From JBBEAM01 sp942491105 (GTDB taxonomy: Bacteria; Pseudomonadota; Alphaproteobacteria; Kiloniellales; DSM-21159), in assembly GCA_942491105.1 (NCBI GenBank), contig CALNZX010000005.1, positions 124,001 through 188,000 of the forward strand: 64,000 nt of DNA. Direction: 5' to 3'. This document shows positions 48,479-57,549 of this stretch, piece by piece. A program made the position numbers and the translations under genes. A model generated the notes under the pieces. That model saw only the letters and a program-made list of their open reading frames with translations, did not search any database and had not been told where the DNA came from. Position 1 is the first letter of the stretch, and the number at the start of each line of letters is the position of its first letter.

Positions 48479-49300
48479 GTGACGATACAGGTGCAATCCT
48501 TGGCCGAGTGGGTGGCGGCCGGCGTCAAGGGCCGGCTGTCGGTGCTGATTCCCGCCCATGACGAGGAAGGCCACATCGCCGGCACGGTGCGCGAAATCGC
48601 CGCCGCGCTGACCGCCGCGGAGATCGACCACGAAATCCTGGTGGTCGCCGACAACTGCAGCGACCGCACCGAGCCGATCCTCGAGGAACTGAGCGCCGAG
48701 ATCCCCAGCCTGCGCTGGATCCGCAACCCGCCGCCCAACGGCTTCGGCTTCGCGGTGCGGCGCGGCCTCGCGGCCTTCGAGGGCGAGGCCGTGGCCATCG
48801 TCATGGCCGACGGCTCCGACCGGCCCGAGGATCTGGTCGCCTTCTACCGGGAGTTCGAAAAGGGCTTCGACTGCGTCTTCGGCACCCGCTTCTCGCGCGG
48901 CGGCAAGGTGTTCGACTATCCCCTGCCCAAGCTGATTCTCAACCGCCTCGGCAACCTTTTCATCCGCTTTCTCTTCGCCGTGCCGGTCAACGACATGACC
49001 AACGCCTTCAAGCTCTACCGGCGGGAGGTCGTGGCCGGGGTGCAGCCGCTGCTCGCCCGCCATTTCAACCTGACCGTCGAGCTGCCGCTGAAGGCCGTGG
49101 TGCGCGGCTACAGCTACACCGTCGTGCCCAATACCTGGCAGAACCGCGCCGAGGGAGTTTCCAAGTTCCGCATCCGCGAGATGGGCTCGCGCTATCTCTT
49201 CATCATCTTCTACTGCTGGATCGAGAAGCTCCTGTCGCGCGGCGACTACCGCCAGGGCAGCCAGCTCGCGGAGGAGCAGCTGCAGGTCTGGCACCGATGA
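48479..49300 (+). CDS. Glycosyltransferase family 2 (GtrB/DPM1-like)
   Basis: 273 residues from a GTG start. GT-A fold: LSVLIPAHDEEGHIAGTVRE near the start, VVADNCSDRTEP, and the DxD-like MADGSDRPEDLVAFYREF. Absence of C-terminal membrane helices resembles dolichyl-phosphate mannose synthase; GtrB/ArnC have two. It probably moves a sugar from its nucleotide carrier to undecaprenyl phosphate. Its stop overlaps the gtrA-like start (ATGA), giving the classic GT2-GtrA pair. Confidence 0.88.
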   Translation: MTIQVQSLAEWVAAGVKGRLSVLIPAHDEEGHIAGTVREIAAALTAAEIDHEILVVADNCSDRTEPILEELSAEIPSLRWIRNPPPNGFGFAVRRGLAAFEGEAVAIVMADGSDRPEDLVAFYREFEKGFDCVFGTRFSRGGKVFDYPLPKLILNRLGNLFIRFLFAVPVNDMTNAFKLYRREVVAGVQPLLARHFNLTVELPLKAVVRGYSYTVVPNTWQNRAEGVSKFRIREMGSRYLFIIFYCWIEKLLSRGDYRQGSQLAEEQLQVWHR

Positions 49301-49788
49301 AGGTCTCGCTGGAAGGCACGCCGCTGGCGGCGCTGCAGCCGCTGGTCGATCGCTACGGCAGCTTCGCCGAGCAGCTGATCCGCTACTGCTTCGTCGGCGG
49401 CATCGCCTTCGTGGTCGATATCGCCAGCTTCGTCGCCATGACCGAGGCGGGGCTGCCGGTGCTGTTCTCCGCCGGGGCGAGCTTCGTGGTCGCCACCCTG
49501 GTCAACTACGCGCTCTGCTACCGCTTCGTCTTCGTGCGCGCCCGCTACCGGCGCTCGGAGGAGGTGCTGCGTCTTTTCGTGGTGGCCGGGGTCGGCGCCG
49601 CGCTCAACGTCTTCTTCGTCTGGCTGCTGCTGGAAATCCTGCCGATCCCGCCGCTGGCGGCCAAGATCGGCGCCGTGCCCTTCGTCTTCGGCTGGAACTT
49701 CCTCGGCCGCAAGCTGCTGGTCTTCCACTCCCATATGCCCAAGCACGACCACCTCTACCGCCCGACGGAGGCGGAGGAAGAGGCCTAG
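49297..49788 (+). CDS. GtrA-like flippase
   Basis: 163 residues with four predicted helices, the GtrA fold: EQLIRYCFVGGIAFVVDIAS, then ATLVNYALCYRFVFV, and WNFLGRKLLVFHS at the end. GtrA proteins are thought to flip the polyprenyl-linked sugar made by the GT2 partner across the inner membrane. It is co-translated with the GT2 gene. Its stop shares a CTAG with the stop of the convergent GT-C gene. Confidence 0.87.
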   Translation: MKVSLEGTPLAALQPLVDRYGSFAEQLIRYCFVGGIAFVVDIASFVAMTEAGLPVLFSAGASFVVATLVNYALCYRFVFVRARYRRSEEVLRLFVVAGVGAALNVFFVWLLLEILPIPPLAAKIGAVPFVFGWNFLGRKLLVFHSHMPKHDHLYRPTEAEEEA

Positions 49789-51305
49789 CGGTAAAACAGA
49801 ATATTCGGGCCGAAGGCCTTGGTCTTGAATGGCGGGGCGGCCTCTAGGGTTACGATGTCGACGGTCACACCGAGGTCGCGGACCAGCCGCGTGGCGATGT
49901 CGGAATCCCGGAAATAACTGTCGTGGACCCAGGCGACCAGGCGGCAGTCCGGGTCGGCGGTGGCCAGCGGCGCCAGGCTGCCATCGGGCTGTTCGATGGT
50001 GTCGGCGAAGAGATCCTCGCCCAGGGGATCGAGGTAGTAGTCGAAGGCGACCAGGCCGTCGGGAAAGCCGGTCGGCTGGTAGATCGGCAGGGCCCCCTGG
50101 CGGCAGTTCAGCTCCTCATAGGCGAAGTCCACCGCCTGGCCCCAATGGTCCGGGTTGTCGCGCAGCAGCAGCGGCGCCGGGTACAGCAGCATGGCGATCA
50201 GCAGCAGCACCGGCAGCGGCCCCAGCAGGCCCCAGCCCCTGGTCTTGGCGTAGCCGAGCCAGAGCTCGCAGGCCGCGGCGATACCGAGATAGAGCGCCGG
50301 CAGCAGCACCAGGAAGTAGCGCGCGAAGCTCATCGGCGCGAAGAGGTTGAGCGCCAGGGCGATGGTGCAGGTGATGCCGGCCAGGGCGCCGCAGTGCAGG
50401 ACGATCCGCGCGAAGGGCAGGGCCTCGGGCGCGCGCAGCCGGTGGCGGTTGACCGCCAGCATCGCCAGGAAGGCGAGAAACAGGATCAGGGTGGTCAGCG
50501 CGCCGCCGCCCAGATAGGCCGTGAAGTGGACGAACTGCCGGAACACCTCCTCGGGGGTATCGGGAAACCAGAACAGCGAGAGATCGGCCATCACCGCCTG
50601 CTGGCGCGGCAATTCGTGGATCAGCCAGGGCACGAAGAGCAGCAGGGTGAGCAGGCCGAAGCCGATCACCCGCAGGGCGGTATCGAGCCGCCGCAGCAGC
50701 AGGACCTGCAGCAGCAGCAGGGCGAAGACCGCGCCGGTGAAGATCAGGCCGAAGTAGTGGGCATAGGCGGCGAGCGCGCCGACCAGGCAAATCGTCAGGA
50801 GACGGCGGTCGGAGAGCTTGCCTTTCACGCGCAGCCGCCGCTCGGCCTTGAAGTAGAGGCAGGTCTGGATCGTGCCGAACAGCAGCAGCAGGGAATAGGG
50901 CCGTGCCTCGAAACCCGTGGCGATGGCGCCGTAGGACACCGCGAGCAGCGCCACCTGCATGGCCAGCAGGCGTGGCGGGAAAACCTTCCGCCCCAGCCCC
51001 CAGGCGGCCAGCAGGGCCAGCGCGCCGATGGTGGTGCTGAGCGCCTTCAAGGCAATCGGGCTGGTCCCCCAGAGCGCCTGCCAGCCGGCGGCCAGCAGGT
51101 AATAGAGCGGCGGGTTGGCCTCGACCCGGATCGCCCGGTCGAGCACCAGGGACTCGAAGCTGACCGGCGGCTTGAGGATCACCAGGGTGAAAATGTCGTC
51201 GATCGACAGGCCGCTGACCGGCAGCGGCAGAAAGCGCAACGCCAGGCCGGTCAGAATCAGCAGGCCGAGGCCGAGGAAAAAGCCCCGCCGGGGAAGGTCG
51301 GGCAT
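49785..51305 (-). CDS. GT-C fold glycosyltransferase (PMT/ArnT-like), copy 1
   Basis: 506 residues with about 11-12 membrane helices. The first loop carries the acidic motif SGLSIDDIFTLV (DD at about 36-37), and EANPPLYYLLAAGWQ follows, as in GT39/GT83 enzymes that use polyprenyl-phosphate sugars on the periplasmic side. The last 120 residues are soluble. It is similar in layout and many segments to 52513-54042 and convergent with the GtrA gene. It is a plausible acceptor-side enzyme for the sugar flipped by GtrA (inference). Confidence 0.83.
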   Translation of the reverse strand: MPDLPRRGFFLGLGLLILTGLALRFLPLPVSGLSIDDIFTLVILKPPVSFESLVLDRAIRVEANPPLYYLLAAGWQALWGTSPIALKALSTTIGALALLAAWGLGRKVFPPRLLAMQVALLAVSYGAIATGFEARPYSLLLLFGTIQTCLYFKAERRLRVKGKLSDRRLLTICLVGALAAYAHYFGLIFTGAVFALLLLQVLLLRRLDTALRVIGFGLLTLLLFVPWLIHELPRQQAVMADLSLFWFPDTPEEVFRQFVHFTAYLGGGALTTLILFLAFLAMLAVNRHRLRAPEALPFARIVLHCGALAGITCTIALALNLFAPMSFARYFLVLLPALYLGIAAACELWLGYAKTRGWGLLGPLPVLLLIAMLLYPAPLLLRDNPDHWGQAVDFAYEELNCRQGALPIYQPTGFPDGLVAFDYYLDPLGEDLFADTIEQPDGSLAPLATADPDCRLVAWVHDSYFRDSDIATRLVRDLGVTVDIVTLEAAPPFKTKAFGPNILFYR

Positions 51306-51322
51306 GGCGCGGCCGCTCCGGC

Positions 51323-52429
51323 TCAGATTTCGCCGGCCAGGGCTTCCAGGCCCTGACGCACCACCATGCGGCTGCGCAGCAGCACCATTTCCTGCCAGTC
51401 CGGCGTCTCGGGATAGAAGTGGCGCTTGAGTTGCGCCTTGATGGTCCGGGTTTCGGCGCTGGTCCAGTCGACGTTGCGGTGCTTGTGCAGCCAGTGGTCG
51501 GCGCGCAGGACGACCCGCCCGTCCTCCGGGGTGAAGGTGCCGTATTCGATGGCGATGCAGCTCACCCTGTCGCCGAGCAGACGCTCCCAGCCGAGCTCGC
51601 CCAGCCCGGTCTTGGGCACCGAGGCCGAGGTGCCGAGGTCCGGCTGGGTGACCGAGAGGCCGTACCAGCGCTTGGCCCGTTCGACGTTTTCGGAGCCGAC
51701 GCTATGCGCCGAGATCAGCTCGCCGTAGCCGAAGGGGCCAAGGCCGGTGTGATAATCGATGACGGCGACGCGTTTGCGGCCGGCCAGTCCATAGTCGGCG
51801 ACGATGGCCTCCAGGGTGCGCCGCGACCAGGTCGGCCCTTCGCCGCCGTAGAAGGCGCCGTGGCGGTCCGTGTATTGGCCGCCGCCCCAGGCGATCTTGA
51901 AGGCGTCGGCGCCGTGCTTCTCGCGATAGGCGGCGAGGCGCGCTTCGGCCGCTTCGAAGGCGGGGCCTTCCAGGGCCGGCGGGATCAGATCGTCCTTCAG
52001 CTCCTGGTAGCCGGGATTCTCCGGCAGCGGCTTGTCGAAATCCACGTAGTTGCGGTTGAGGTCGCAGCCCTCCTCGGTGCAGCGGCGGATCCAGGCGAAG
52101 CCGTAGGGGTTGATGGCGTGGACCATCAGCACCGCCACGCCCTCGGGCAGCGGCCAGTCCTGGCCATGCAGCAGCCAATCGACCTGGGCGCCGGAACCGC
52201 AGAAGCCCTCGACGCCGTGGGTGGCGGAGATCTGCAGCAGCACCGCCTCGGCGTCCTTGGGGCCGAACCAGGCGGTGTCGCAGAACAGCTCCTCGCCCTC
52301 GGGCCCCGGATTGGGATTGCGGTAGCTTTCGATCTGCCCGCCCCTGGCGGTCACGGCCTCGGCGAAGCGCCGCCGGGCGTCGCTGTAATCCGCCGCGAAA
52401 ACCCGGTCGAGAATAAGATGCGCGTCCAT
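51323..52429 (-). CDS. DUF2817 (M14-like zinc carboxypeptidase) family protein
   Basis: 368 residues. The zinc-binding pattern is visible: HGVEGFCGSGAQ supplies His and Glu (HxxE), and IDYHTGLGPFGYGE supplies the third His. INPYGFAWIRR and DLNRNYVDFDKPLPENPGY follow the M14 carboxypeptidase pattern (the Arg-Asn pair binding the carboxylate). No signal peptide is seen, so it is probably cytosolic. The substrate is unknown. It sits between two paralogous GT-C genes, all leftward, 17 bp from copy 1. Confidence 0.85.
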   Translation of the reverse strand: MDAHLILDRVFAADYSDARRRFAEAVTARGGQIESYRNPNPGPEGEELFCDTAWFGPKDAEAVLLQISATHGVEGFCGSGAQVDWLLHGQDWPLPEGVAVLMVHAINPYGFAWIRRCTEEGCDLNRNYVDFDKPLPENPGYQELKDDLIPPALEGPAFEAAEARLAAYREKHGADAFKIAWGGGQYTDRHGAFYGGEGPTWSRRTLEAIVADYGLAGRKRVAVIDYHTGLGPFGYGELISAHSVGSENVERAKRWYGLSVTQPDLGTSASVPKTGLGELGWERLLGDRVSCIAIEYGTFTPEDGRVVLRADHWLHKHRNVDWTSAETRTIKAQLKRHFYPETPDWQEMVLLRSRMVVRQGLEALAGEI

Positions 52430-52512
52430 CGTCCCTGCTCCTGCCCCCCCTGGAATACCGACCCCGCGACCCTAGTGCGGATTCGGCGGGGAATGAAGCC
52501 CAGCCGCGCGCG

Positions 52513-54042
52513 TCACTCGGCCGCCCGGTAGTAGAGCACCTGGGAGCCGATGACCCGGGTCTCGACCGGCGGCGCGGCCTGGAAGCTCTCGGGGTCGATC
52601 TCCAGGCCGAGGACGGGGCCGAGCAGCGCCGCCTGCTCGCCCATCACGGTGTAGTAGTGCTTGTTGACCCAGAGCAGCAGCCGGCAGCCGGCCGCAACGC
52701 CTTGCGGGACCGCGAGGCCGCCGCTGGCGGTTTCCACGCTCTCGACGCGGGCCTTGCCCAGAGGCTCCAGGTAATAGCGGTAGGCGATCAGGCCATCGCC
52801 CCAGTCGCGCGGCTGGAAGACCGGCAGCACGCCGGAATCGCATCCCAGCTCATGGGTCACGACCTCCGCCGCCGCGCGCAGGTCGTCCGGGCTGTCGCGG
52901 AACAGCGGCGGCAGGGCGAACAGCAGCGAGGACACGCTGACGGCGGTCAGCAGCAGGGCGGCCGCGCGCGGCAGTCCGCGCGGCGCCAGGCGGATCAGCA
53001 GATCGAAGGACAGCGCCATGCCGAGGTACAGGCAGGGGAGGGCGACGATGAAATAGCGGGCGAGGCTGAGCGGCGCGAGCAGGTTCAGCGGAATCGCCAG
53101 CGCCAGGGTCATCGCCGCCAGGGCCACGCAGCGGGCCAGCGGCGTCAGACTGCTGCGAAACTCCCAGACCCGCGCCCGGCGCAGGCAGAAGGGCAGCGGC
53201 AGCAGGAAGACCGCGAACAGCGCCAGGCTGAGGTACATGTTGCCGCTGAGGTAGCGGAGATAGACATGCAGCTGAAAGACGTACTCGGGCAGGCTGTCGG
53301 GGAACCAGAAGTAGTCGATCTCGCCGAGCAGGGCGAGCTGGCGGGGCAGCTGGTAGGCCAGCCAGGGGGCGAACAGCAGCAGGGTCAGCAGCCCCGCGCC
53401 GAGCGTGCGGCCCAGGCTGATGTACTCCCGCCGCTGCAAGGCCTGCAGCGCCAGCAAGGCGAAGACCGCGCCGGCGAAGACCAGCCCGAGGTAATGGCTG
53501 TAGGCCGCCAGCAGTCCCCAGCCGGCAATCGCCAGCAGCGGCCCGAAGCCCAGCGTGCCGCTGTCGCGGAACCGCCGCGCCGCATCCAGGTAGGCGAAGG
53601 TCAGGATGCTGCCGAACAGCAGCAGCAGCGCATAGGGCCGCGCCTTGTAGCCGATGTAGATCGCGCCGTAGGAGCAGGCCAGCAGGGCGAGGAAGATCAG
53701 CAGCACGCGCGGCGGCAGCAGACGGCGGCCCTGCAGCGCGGCGGCGAGCAGCGCCAGGACCCCGACCACGGCATTGAGCGCGCGCAGCGCGGTCTCGCCG
53801 CCGCCGAACAGCGCCTGCCAGCCGGCGGCCAGCAGGAAGTACAGCGGGGGCAGGGTCTCGCGCTCGATTGCGCGATCGGTGATCAGCGAGGCGAAGGTCA
53901 CCGGCGGTTGCAACACCAACTGCGTGAAAACGTCGTCGATCTGCATGCCCTGGAAGGGCAGGGAGGCGAAGCGCACCACCAGCCCGGCGGCGATCAGGAC
54001 GCCGAGGTAGAGCAGAAACACGCGCTCCGGCTTATCGTTCAT
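52513..54042 (-). CDS. GT-C fold glycosyltransferase (PMT/ArnT-like), copy 2
   Basis: 509 residues, about 12 helices, paralogous to 49785-51305: FQGMQIDDVFTQLVLQPPVT (DD at about 36-37), RETLPPLYFLLAAGWQALFG, and SYGAIYIGYKARPYALLLL match segments of copy 1 closely. The C-terminal soluble domain is kept (FQPRDWGDGLIAYRYYLEPL). The acidic pair is intact, so both copies may be active on different acceptors or sugars. It diverges from the oligopeptidase gene across 210 bp that hold nothing else I can support. Confidence 0.83.
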   Translation of the reverse strand: MNDKPERVFLLYLGVLIAAGLVVRFASLPFQGMQIDDVFTQLVLQPPVTFASLITDRAIERETLPPLYFLLAAGWQALFGGGETALRALNAVVGVLALLAAALQGRRLLPPRVLLIFLALLACSYGAIYIGYKARPYALLLLFGSILTFAYLDAARRFRDSGTLGFGPLLAIAGWGLLAAYSHYLGLVFAGAVFALLALQALQRREYISLGRTLGAGLLTLLLFAPWLAYQLPRQLALLGEIDYFWFPDSLPEYVFQLHVYLRYLSGNMYLSLALFAVFLLPLPFCLRRARVWEFRSSLTPLARCVALAAMTLALAIPLNLLAPLSLARYFIVALPCLYLGMALSFDLLIRLAPRGLPRAAALLLTAVSVSSLLFALPPLFRDSPDDLRAAAEVVTHELGCDSGVLPVFQPRDWGDGLIAYRYYLEPLGKARVESVETASGGLAVPQGVAAGCRLLLWVNKHYYTVMGEQAALLGPVLGLEIDPESFQAAPPVETRVIGSQVLYYRAAE

Positions 54043-54252
54043 GCGGGCCGCCGACTTCGAGTTGGCACAAGGGGGTGGAGTTTATCTCCTTCGCGCGCGG
54101 AACACGATGCGCAATGGCCGGAAAGGGGCCGGCGTTCCGGGGCTTGTACCGCCGCGCCGGGCCGCTATCTTCCCCGCCTGTCCGGCGCGGATTGCAAGCG
54201 CCGCCGCGCCGACCCATCTGCCCTAGGAAGCCCAACCCCAACCGGAGTGCCC

Positions 54253-56352
54253 ATGTCCGCCGAAACGCCGCAACCGCCCGCCGCCGCCAAACACCCGGTC
54301 ACCCTCGGCTTACACGGCCGCGAGCGCGAGGACCCCTATGCCTGGCTGAAGGATGACAACTGGCAGGAGGTGATGCGCAGGCCGGAGGTGCTGAAGCCGG
54401 AGATCCGCGCCTATCTGGAGGCCGAGAACGCCTATACCCAGGCCGCCCTGGCCGATACCGAGGCGCTGCAGGAAAGCCTTTTCGCGGAGCTGAAGGGGCG
54501 GATCAAGGAGGACGATTCCAGCGTCCCCGCGCCGGACGGCGCCTGGGCCTACTACCAGCGCTACGCGACCGGCGGCGAGCACCCGATAATCTGCCGCCGG
54601 CCGCGTGAAGGCGGCGCCGAAGAGCTGCTCTACGACGCCGCCGCCGCGGCCCAGGGCGCGGCTTATTTCAAGCTCGCGGGGGCCGAGCACAGCCCGGACC
54701 ATGCCCATCTCGCCACGGCGGTCGATCGCAAGGGCTCCGAGTACTTCACCGCGGAGATCAAGGATCTCGCCACCGGCGAGACCCTGCCCGAGCGGATCGA
54801 GAACACCGACGGCCATCTGGTCTGGGGCAGCGACGGGCGCACGCTCTACTACACCCAGCTCGACGACAATCACCGGCCCTGGCGGGTCTACCGGCACCGG
54901 CTCGGCGGCGACCCGGCGCAGGACGAGCTGGTCTATCAGGAACAGGACCCCGGTTTCTTCGTCAGTCTCGACAAGACCGAAAGTGGCCGCTTCGTGGTCA
55001 TCCTGGCGCACGATCACACGACCTCGGAGGCCTGGCTGATCGCGGCGGACGATCCCGCATCCCAGGCGCGGCTGGTGGCGGCGCGCGAACGCGACGTCGA
55101 GTACCACGTGCTGCATCACGGCGGGCGCCTGCTGATCCTGACCAACGCCGACGGCGCCGAGGACTTCAAGGTGGTCGAGGCGCCGCTGGAAACGCCGGAG
55201 CGCGCGCAGTGGCGCGATCTGGTGCCCCACGAGGCCGGGCGGCTGATCGTCTCCCTGCTGGTGTTCAAGCGTCATCTGGTGCGCCTGGAGCGGGTCGAGG
55301 GGCTGCCGCGCCTGACCGTCGAGAATCTGGAGAGCGGCGAGAGCCACGTCGTCGCCTTCGCGGAGGCTGCTTATAGCCTCGGCGTGCTGCCTGGCTACGA
55401 GTATGACACCGCGACCCTGCGTTTCGTCTATTCCTCGCTGACCACCCCGGCGCAGACCTTCGACTACGACATGGACAGCCGGGACCGCAGGCTGCTGAAG
55501 CAGCAGGAGGTGCCGAGCGGCCACGATCCGGCGGACTATCGCGCCGAGCGCCTGCTGGCGGAAAGCCACGACGGCGCGCTGGTGCCCGTCTCCCTGCTGT
55601 ACCGCGCCGATACGCCCCTGGACGGCTCGGCGCCGGTTCTGCTCTACGGCTACGGCTCCTATGGCATGGCCATCCCGGCGGCTTTCTCGACCAACCGCTT
55701 CAGCCTGGTCGACCGCGGTTTCATCTACGCCATCGCCCATATCCGCGGCGGCATGGACAAGGGCTTCGCCTGGTACCGCCATGGCAAGCTGCTGGAAAAG
55801 AAGAATACCTTCCAGGACTTCATCGCCGCCGCCGAGCATCTGACCGCGGCGGGCTACACCAGGGCCGGCGAGATCGCGATCCACGGCGGCAGCGCCGGCG
55901 GCATGCTGGTCGGCGCGGCGGTCAATCTGCGGCCGGAGCTGTTCAAGGCCGTGGTCGCCGAGGTGCCCTTCGTCGATGTCCTGACGACGATGTGCGACAA
56001 GGAGCTGCCGCTGACGCCGCCGGAATGGCCGGAGTGGGGCAACCCCATCGACAGCGCCGAGGCCTACGATTACATCGCCTCCTACAGCCCCTACGACAAT
56101 GTCGAGGCCAAGGACTATCCCCATATCCTGGCGACCGGCGGGCTGACCGATCCGCGCGTTACCTATTGGGAACCGGCGAAATGGGTGGCGCGGCTGCGCG
56201 CCCGCAAGACCGGCGATAAGCTGCTGTTGCTCAAGACCTACATGGAGGCGGGCCACGGCGGCTCGGCCGGGCGCTTCGAGAAGCTGCACGAGGTGGCGCT
56301 GGTCTATGCCTTCCTGCTCAAGGTCTTCGGCCGGGCGCGGAACGGCGCCTAA
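54253..56352 (+). CDS. ptrB: Oligopeptidase B (S9A family)
   Basis: 699 residues. The beta-propeller (about 80-420) precedes an alpha/beta hydrolase domain. The catalytic triad is S547 in IHGGSAGGMLVGA, D633 in TGGLTDPRV and H668 in MEAGHGGSAGRF, close to the E. coli spacing. GYGSYGMAIPAAFSTNRFSL is the usual entry of the hydrolase domain. It cleaves small peptides after Arg or Lys in the cytosol. The ATG at 54253 has GGAG six bases upstream; the open frame extends far upstream without coding character. Confidence 0.93.
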   Translation: MSAETPQPPAAAKHPVTLGLHGREREDPYAWLKDDNWQEVMRRPEVLKPEIRAYLEAENAYTQAALADTEALQESLFAELKGRIKEDDSSVPAPDGAWAYYQRYATGGEHPIICRRPREGGAEELLYDAAAAAQGAAYFKLAGAEHSPDHAHLATAVDRKGSEYFTAEIKDLATGETLPERIENTDGHLVWGSDGRTLYYTQLDDNHRPWRVYRHRLGGDPAQDELVYQEQDPGFFVSLDKTESGRFVVILAHDHTTSEAWLIAADDPASQARLVAARERDVEYHVLHHGGRLLILTNADGAEDFKVVEAPLETPERAQWRDLVPHEAGRLIVSLLVFKRHLVRLERVEGLPRLTVENLESGESHVVAFAEAAYSLGVLPGYEYDTATLRFVYSSLTTPAQTFDYDMDSRDRRLLKQQEVPSGHDPADYRAERLLAESHDGALVPVSLLYRADTPLDGSAPVLLYGYGSYGMAIPAAFSTNRFSLVDRGFIYAIAHIRGGMDKGFAWYRHGKLLEKKNTFQDFIAAAEHLTAAGYTRAGEIAIHGGSAGGMLVGAAVNLRPELFKAVVAEVPFVDVLTTMCDKELPLTPPEWPEWGNPIDSAEAYDYIASYSPYDNVEAKDYPHILATGGLTDPRVTYWEPAKWVARLRARKTGDKLLLLKTYMEAGHGGSAGRFEKLHEVALVYAFLLKVFGRARNGA

Positions 56353-56477
56353 TCGGACTTTTCGCGCAACGCCGGGCGGTTTTGCTGCGTACTACAGGTC
56401 ATCGGCTTGCCTTTCGCCCCTGTTCACGGAGTAGGATGGCGGCCCGTCGAAGTCCTTATTCCTGGAAGGCCCCGCAG

Positions 56478-57536
56478 ATGCGCAAGCTACGATCCCTGCT
56501 GCTCCTGGTGTCTCTAGCCCTGGGTGCCGCCTGGTCGCTGCAGGGTGAAGCCGTGGCGCAGGATGCCTTTTTCTTTCGTATCGGCACCGGCTCGACCGCC
56601 GGTACCTACTATCCGATCGGCAGCATCATCGCGGGCGCCATCAGCAATCCGCCGGGCAGCCGCGCCTGCGACAAGGGCGGCAGCTGCGGGGTTCCCGGCC
56701 TGATCGCCGTGGTGCAGTCGACCAACGGCTCGGTCGCCAATGTGCGTGGCCTGTCGGAGGGCCGGCTGGAAGCGGCGCTGGTGCAGGCCGATATCGCCTA
56801 TTGGGCCTACAGCGGGGAAGGCGTCTTCGCCGGTACGCCGCCTTTCGAGAACCTGCGCGCCATCGCCAACCTCTATCCCGAGGTCATTCAACTGGTGGTG
56901 CGCCGCGACGCCAGGATCGAGAGCGTCGCCGACCTGCGCGGTAAGCGCGTTTCCCTGGACAAGGTCGGCTCCGGGACGCGGGTCGACGCCGCGCTGGTGC
57001 TGGAGGCCTTCGGCCTGACCCCGAAGGACCTCGAGGAAGTCGAGGTCATGCCCGGCGAGGCCATTGCCTTGATGCGCGCGGACGCGCTCGACGCCTTCTT
57101 CTTCGTCGCCGGGGCGCCGACCAACGCGATCTCCAGCCTGGCCAAGGATGTTTCCATAACCCTGCTGCCGCTGGACGGACCGGAAATCGAGGAACTGCGC
57201 GCCAAGTATCCTTTCTTCGCCCGCGACGTCGTGCCCTCCGGCACCTACCGCAACGTGCCGCTGACGCCGACGCTGTCGGTCGGCGCGCAGCTGATGACCT
57301 CTACGGATGTGCCGGAAGCGACGATCTACGAGGTGACGCGCGCGCTTTGGCACGGCAACACGCGCCAGCTCCTCGACGACGGGCATCCCAAGGGCAGGCA
57401 GATCACCCTCGACACCGCCTTCAACGGCCTCGGCGTGCCGCTACACGCCGGCGCGCGGCAATACTATACCGAGCGCGGCATCACCCTGTTCGACGCCGCC
57501 GAGGAGGAGGCCGCCGGCGAAAGCGCGTCCGACTAG
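56478..57536 (+). CDS. TAXI family TRAP transporter binding protein
   Basis: 352 residues. A signal peptide ends near residue 28 (LLLLVSLALGAAWSLQGEAVAQ). The TAXI signature is clear: FFRIGTGSTAGTYYPIGSII, VVQSTNGSVANVRGL and VGSGTRVDAALVLEAFGL. A Cys pair (ACDKGGSCG) at about 62-70 is common in alphaproteobacterial members. GGAAGG precedes ATG 56478. Such proteins feed a fused DctQM permease, but none is adjacent here, so it is an orphan binding protein. The substrate is probably a glutamate-like or other organic acid. Confidence 0.9.
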   Translation: MRKLRSLLLLVSLALGAAWSLQGEAVAQDAFFFRIGTGSTAGTYYPIGSIIAGAISNPPGSRACDKGGSCGVPGLIAVVQSTNGSVANVRGLSEGRLEAALVQADIAYWAYSGEGVFAGTPPFENLRAIANLYPEVIQLVVRRDARIESVADLRGKRVSLDKVGSGTRVDAALVLEAFGLTPKDLEEVEVMPGEAIALMRADALDAFFFVAGAPTNAISSLAKDVSITLLPLDGPEIEELRAKYPFFARDVVPSGTYRNVPLTPTLSVGAQLMTSTDVPEATIYEVTRALWHGNTRQLLDDGHPKGRQITLDTAFNGLGVPLHAGARQYYTERGITLFDAAEEEAAGESASD

Positions 57537-57549
57537 CCGGAGCGCGATT

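Noticed and set aside
46244..49294. A very long antisense open frame (over 1000 codons) opposite the epimerase-GT2 operon
   Set aside because: The plus-strand genes show clear family motifs and overlapped operon structure; the antisense frame has no recognisable domain and is a product of high GC at third positions.
54310..56289. A 659-codon minus-strand open frame opposite oligopeptidase B
   Set aside because: Antisense shadow; the sense protein has a complete catalytic triad.
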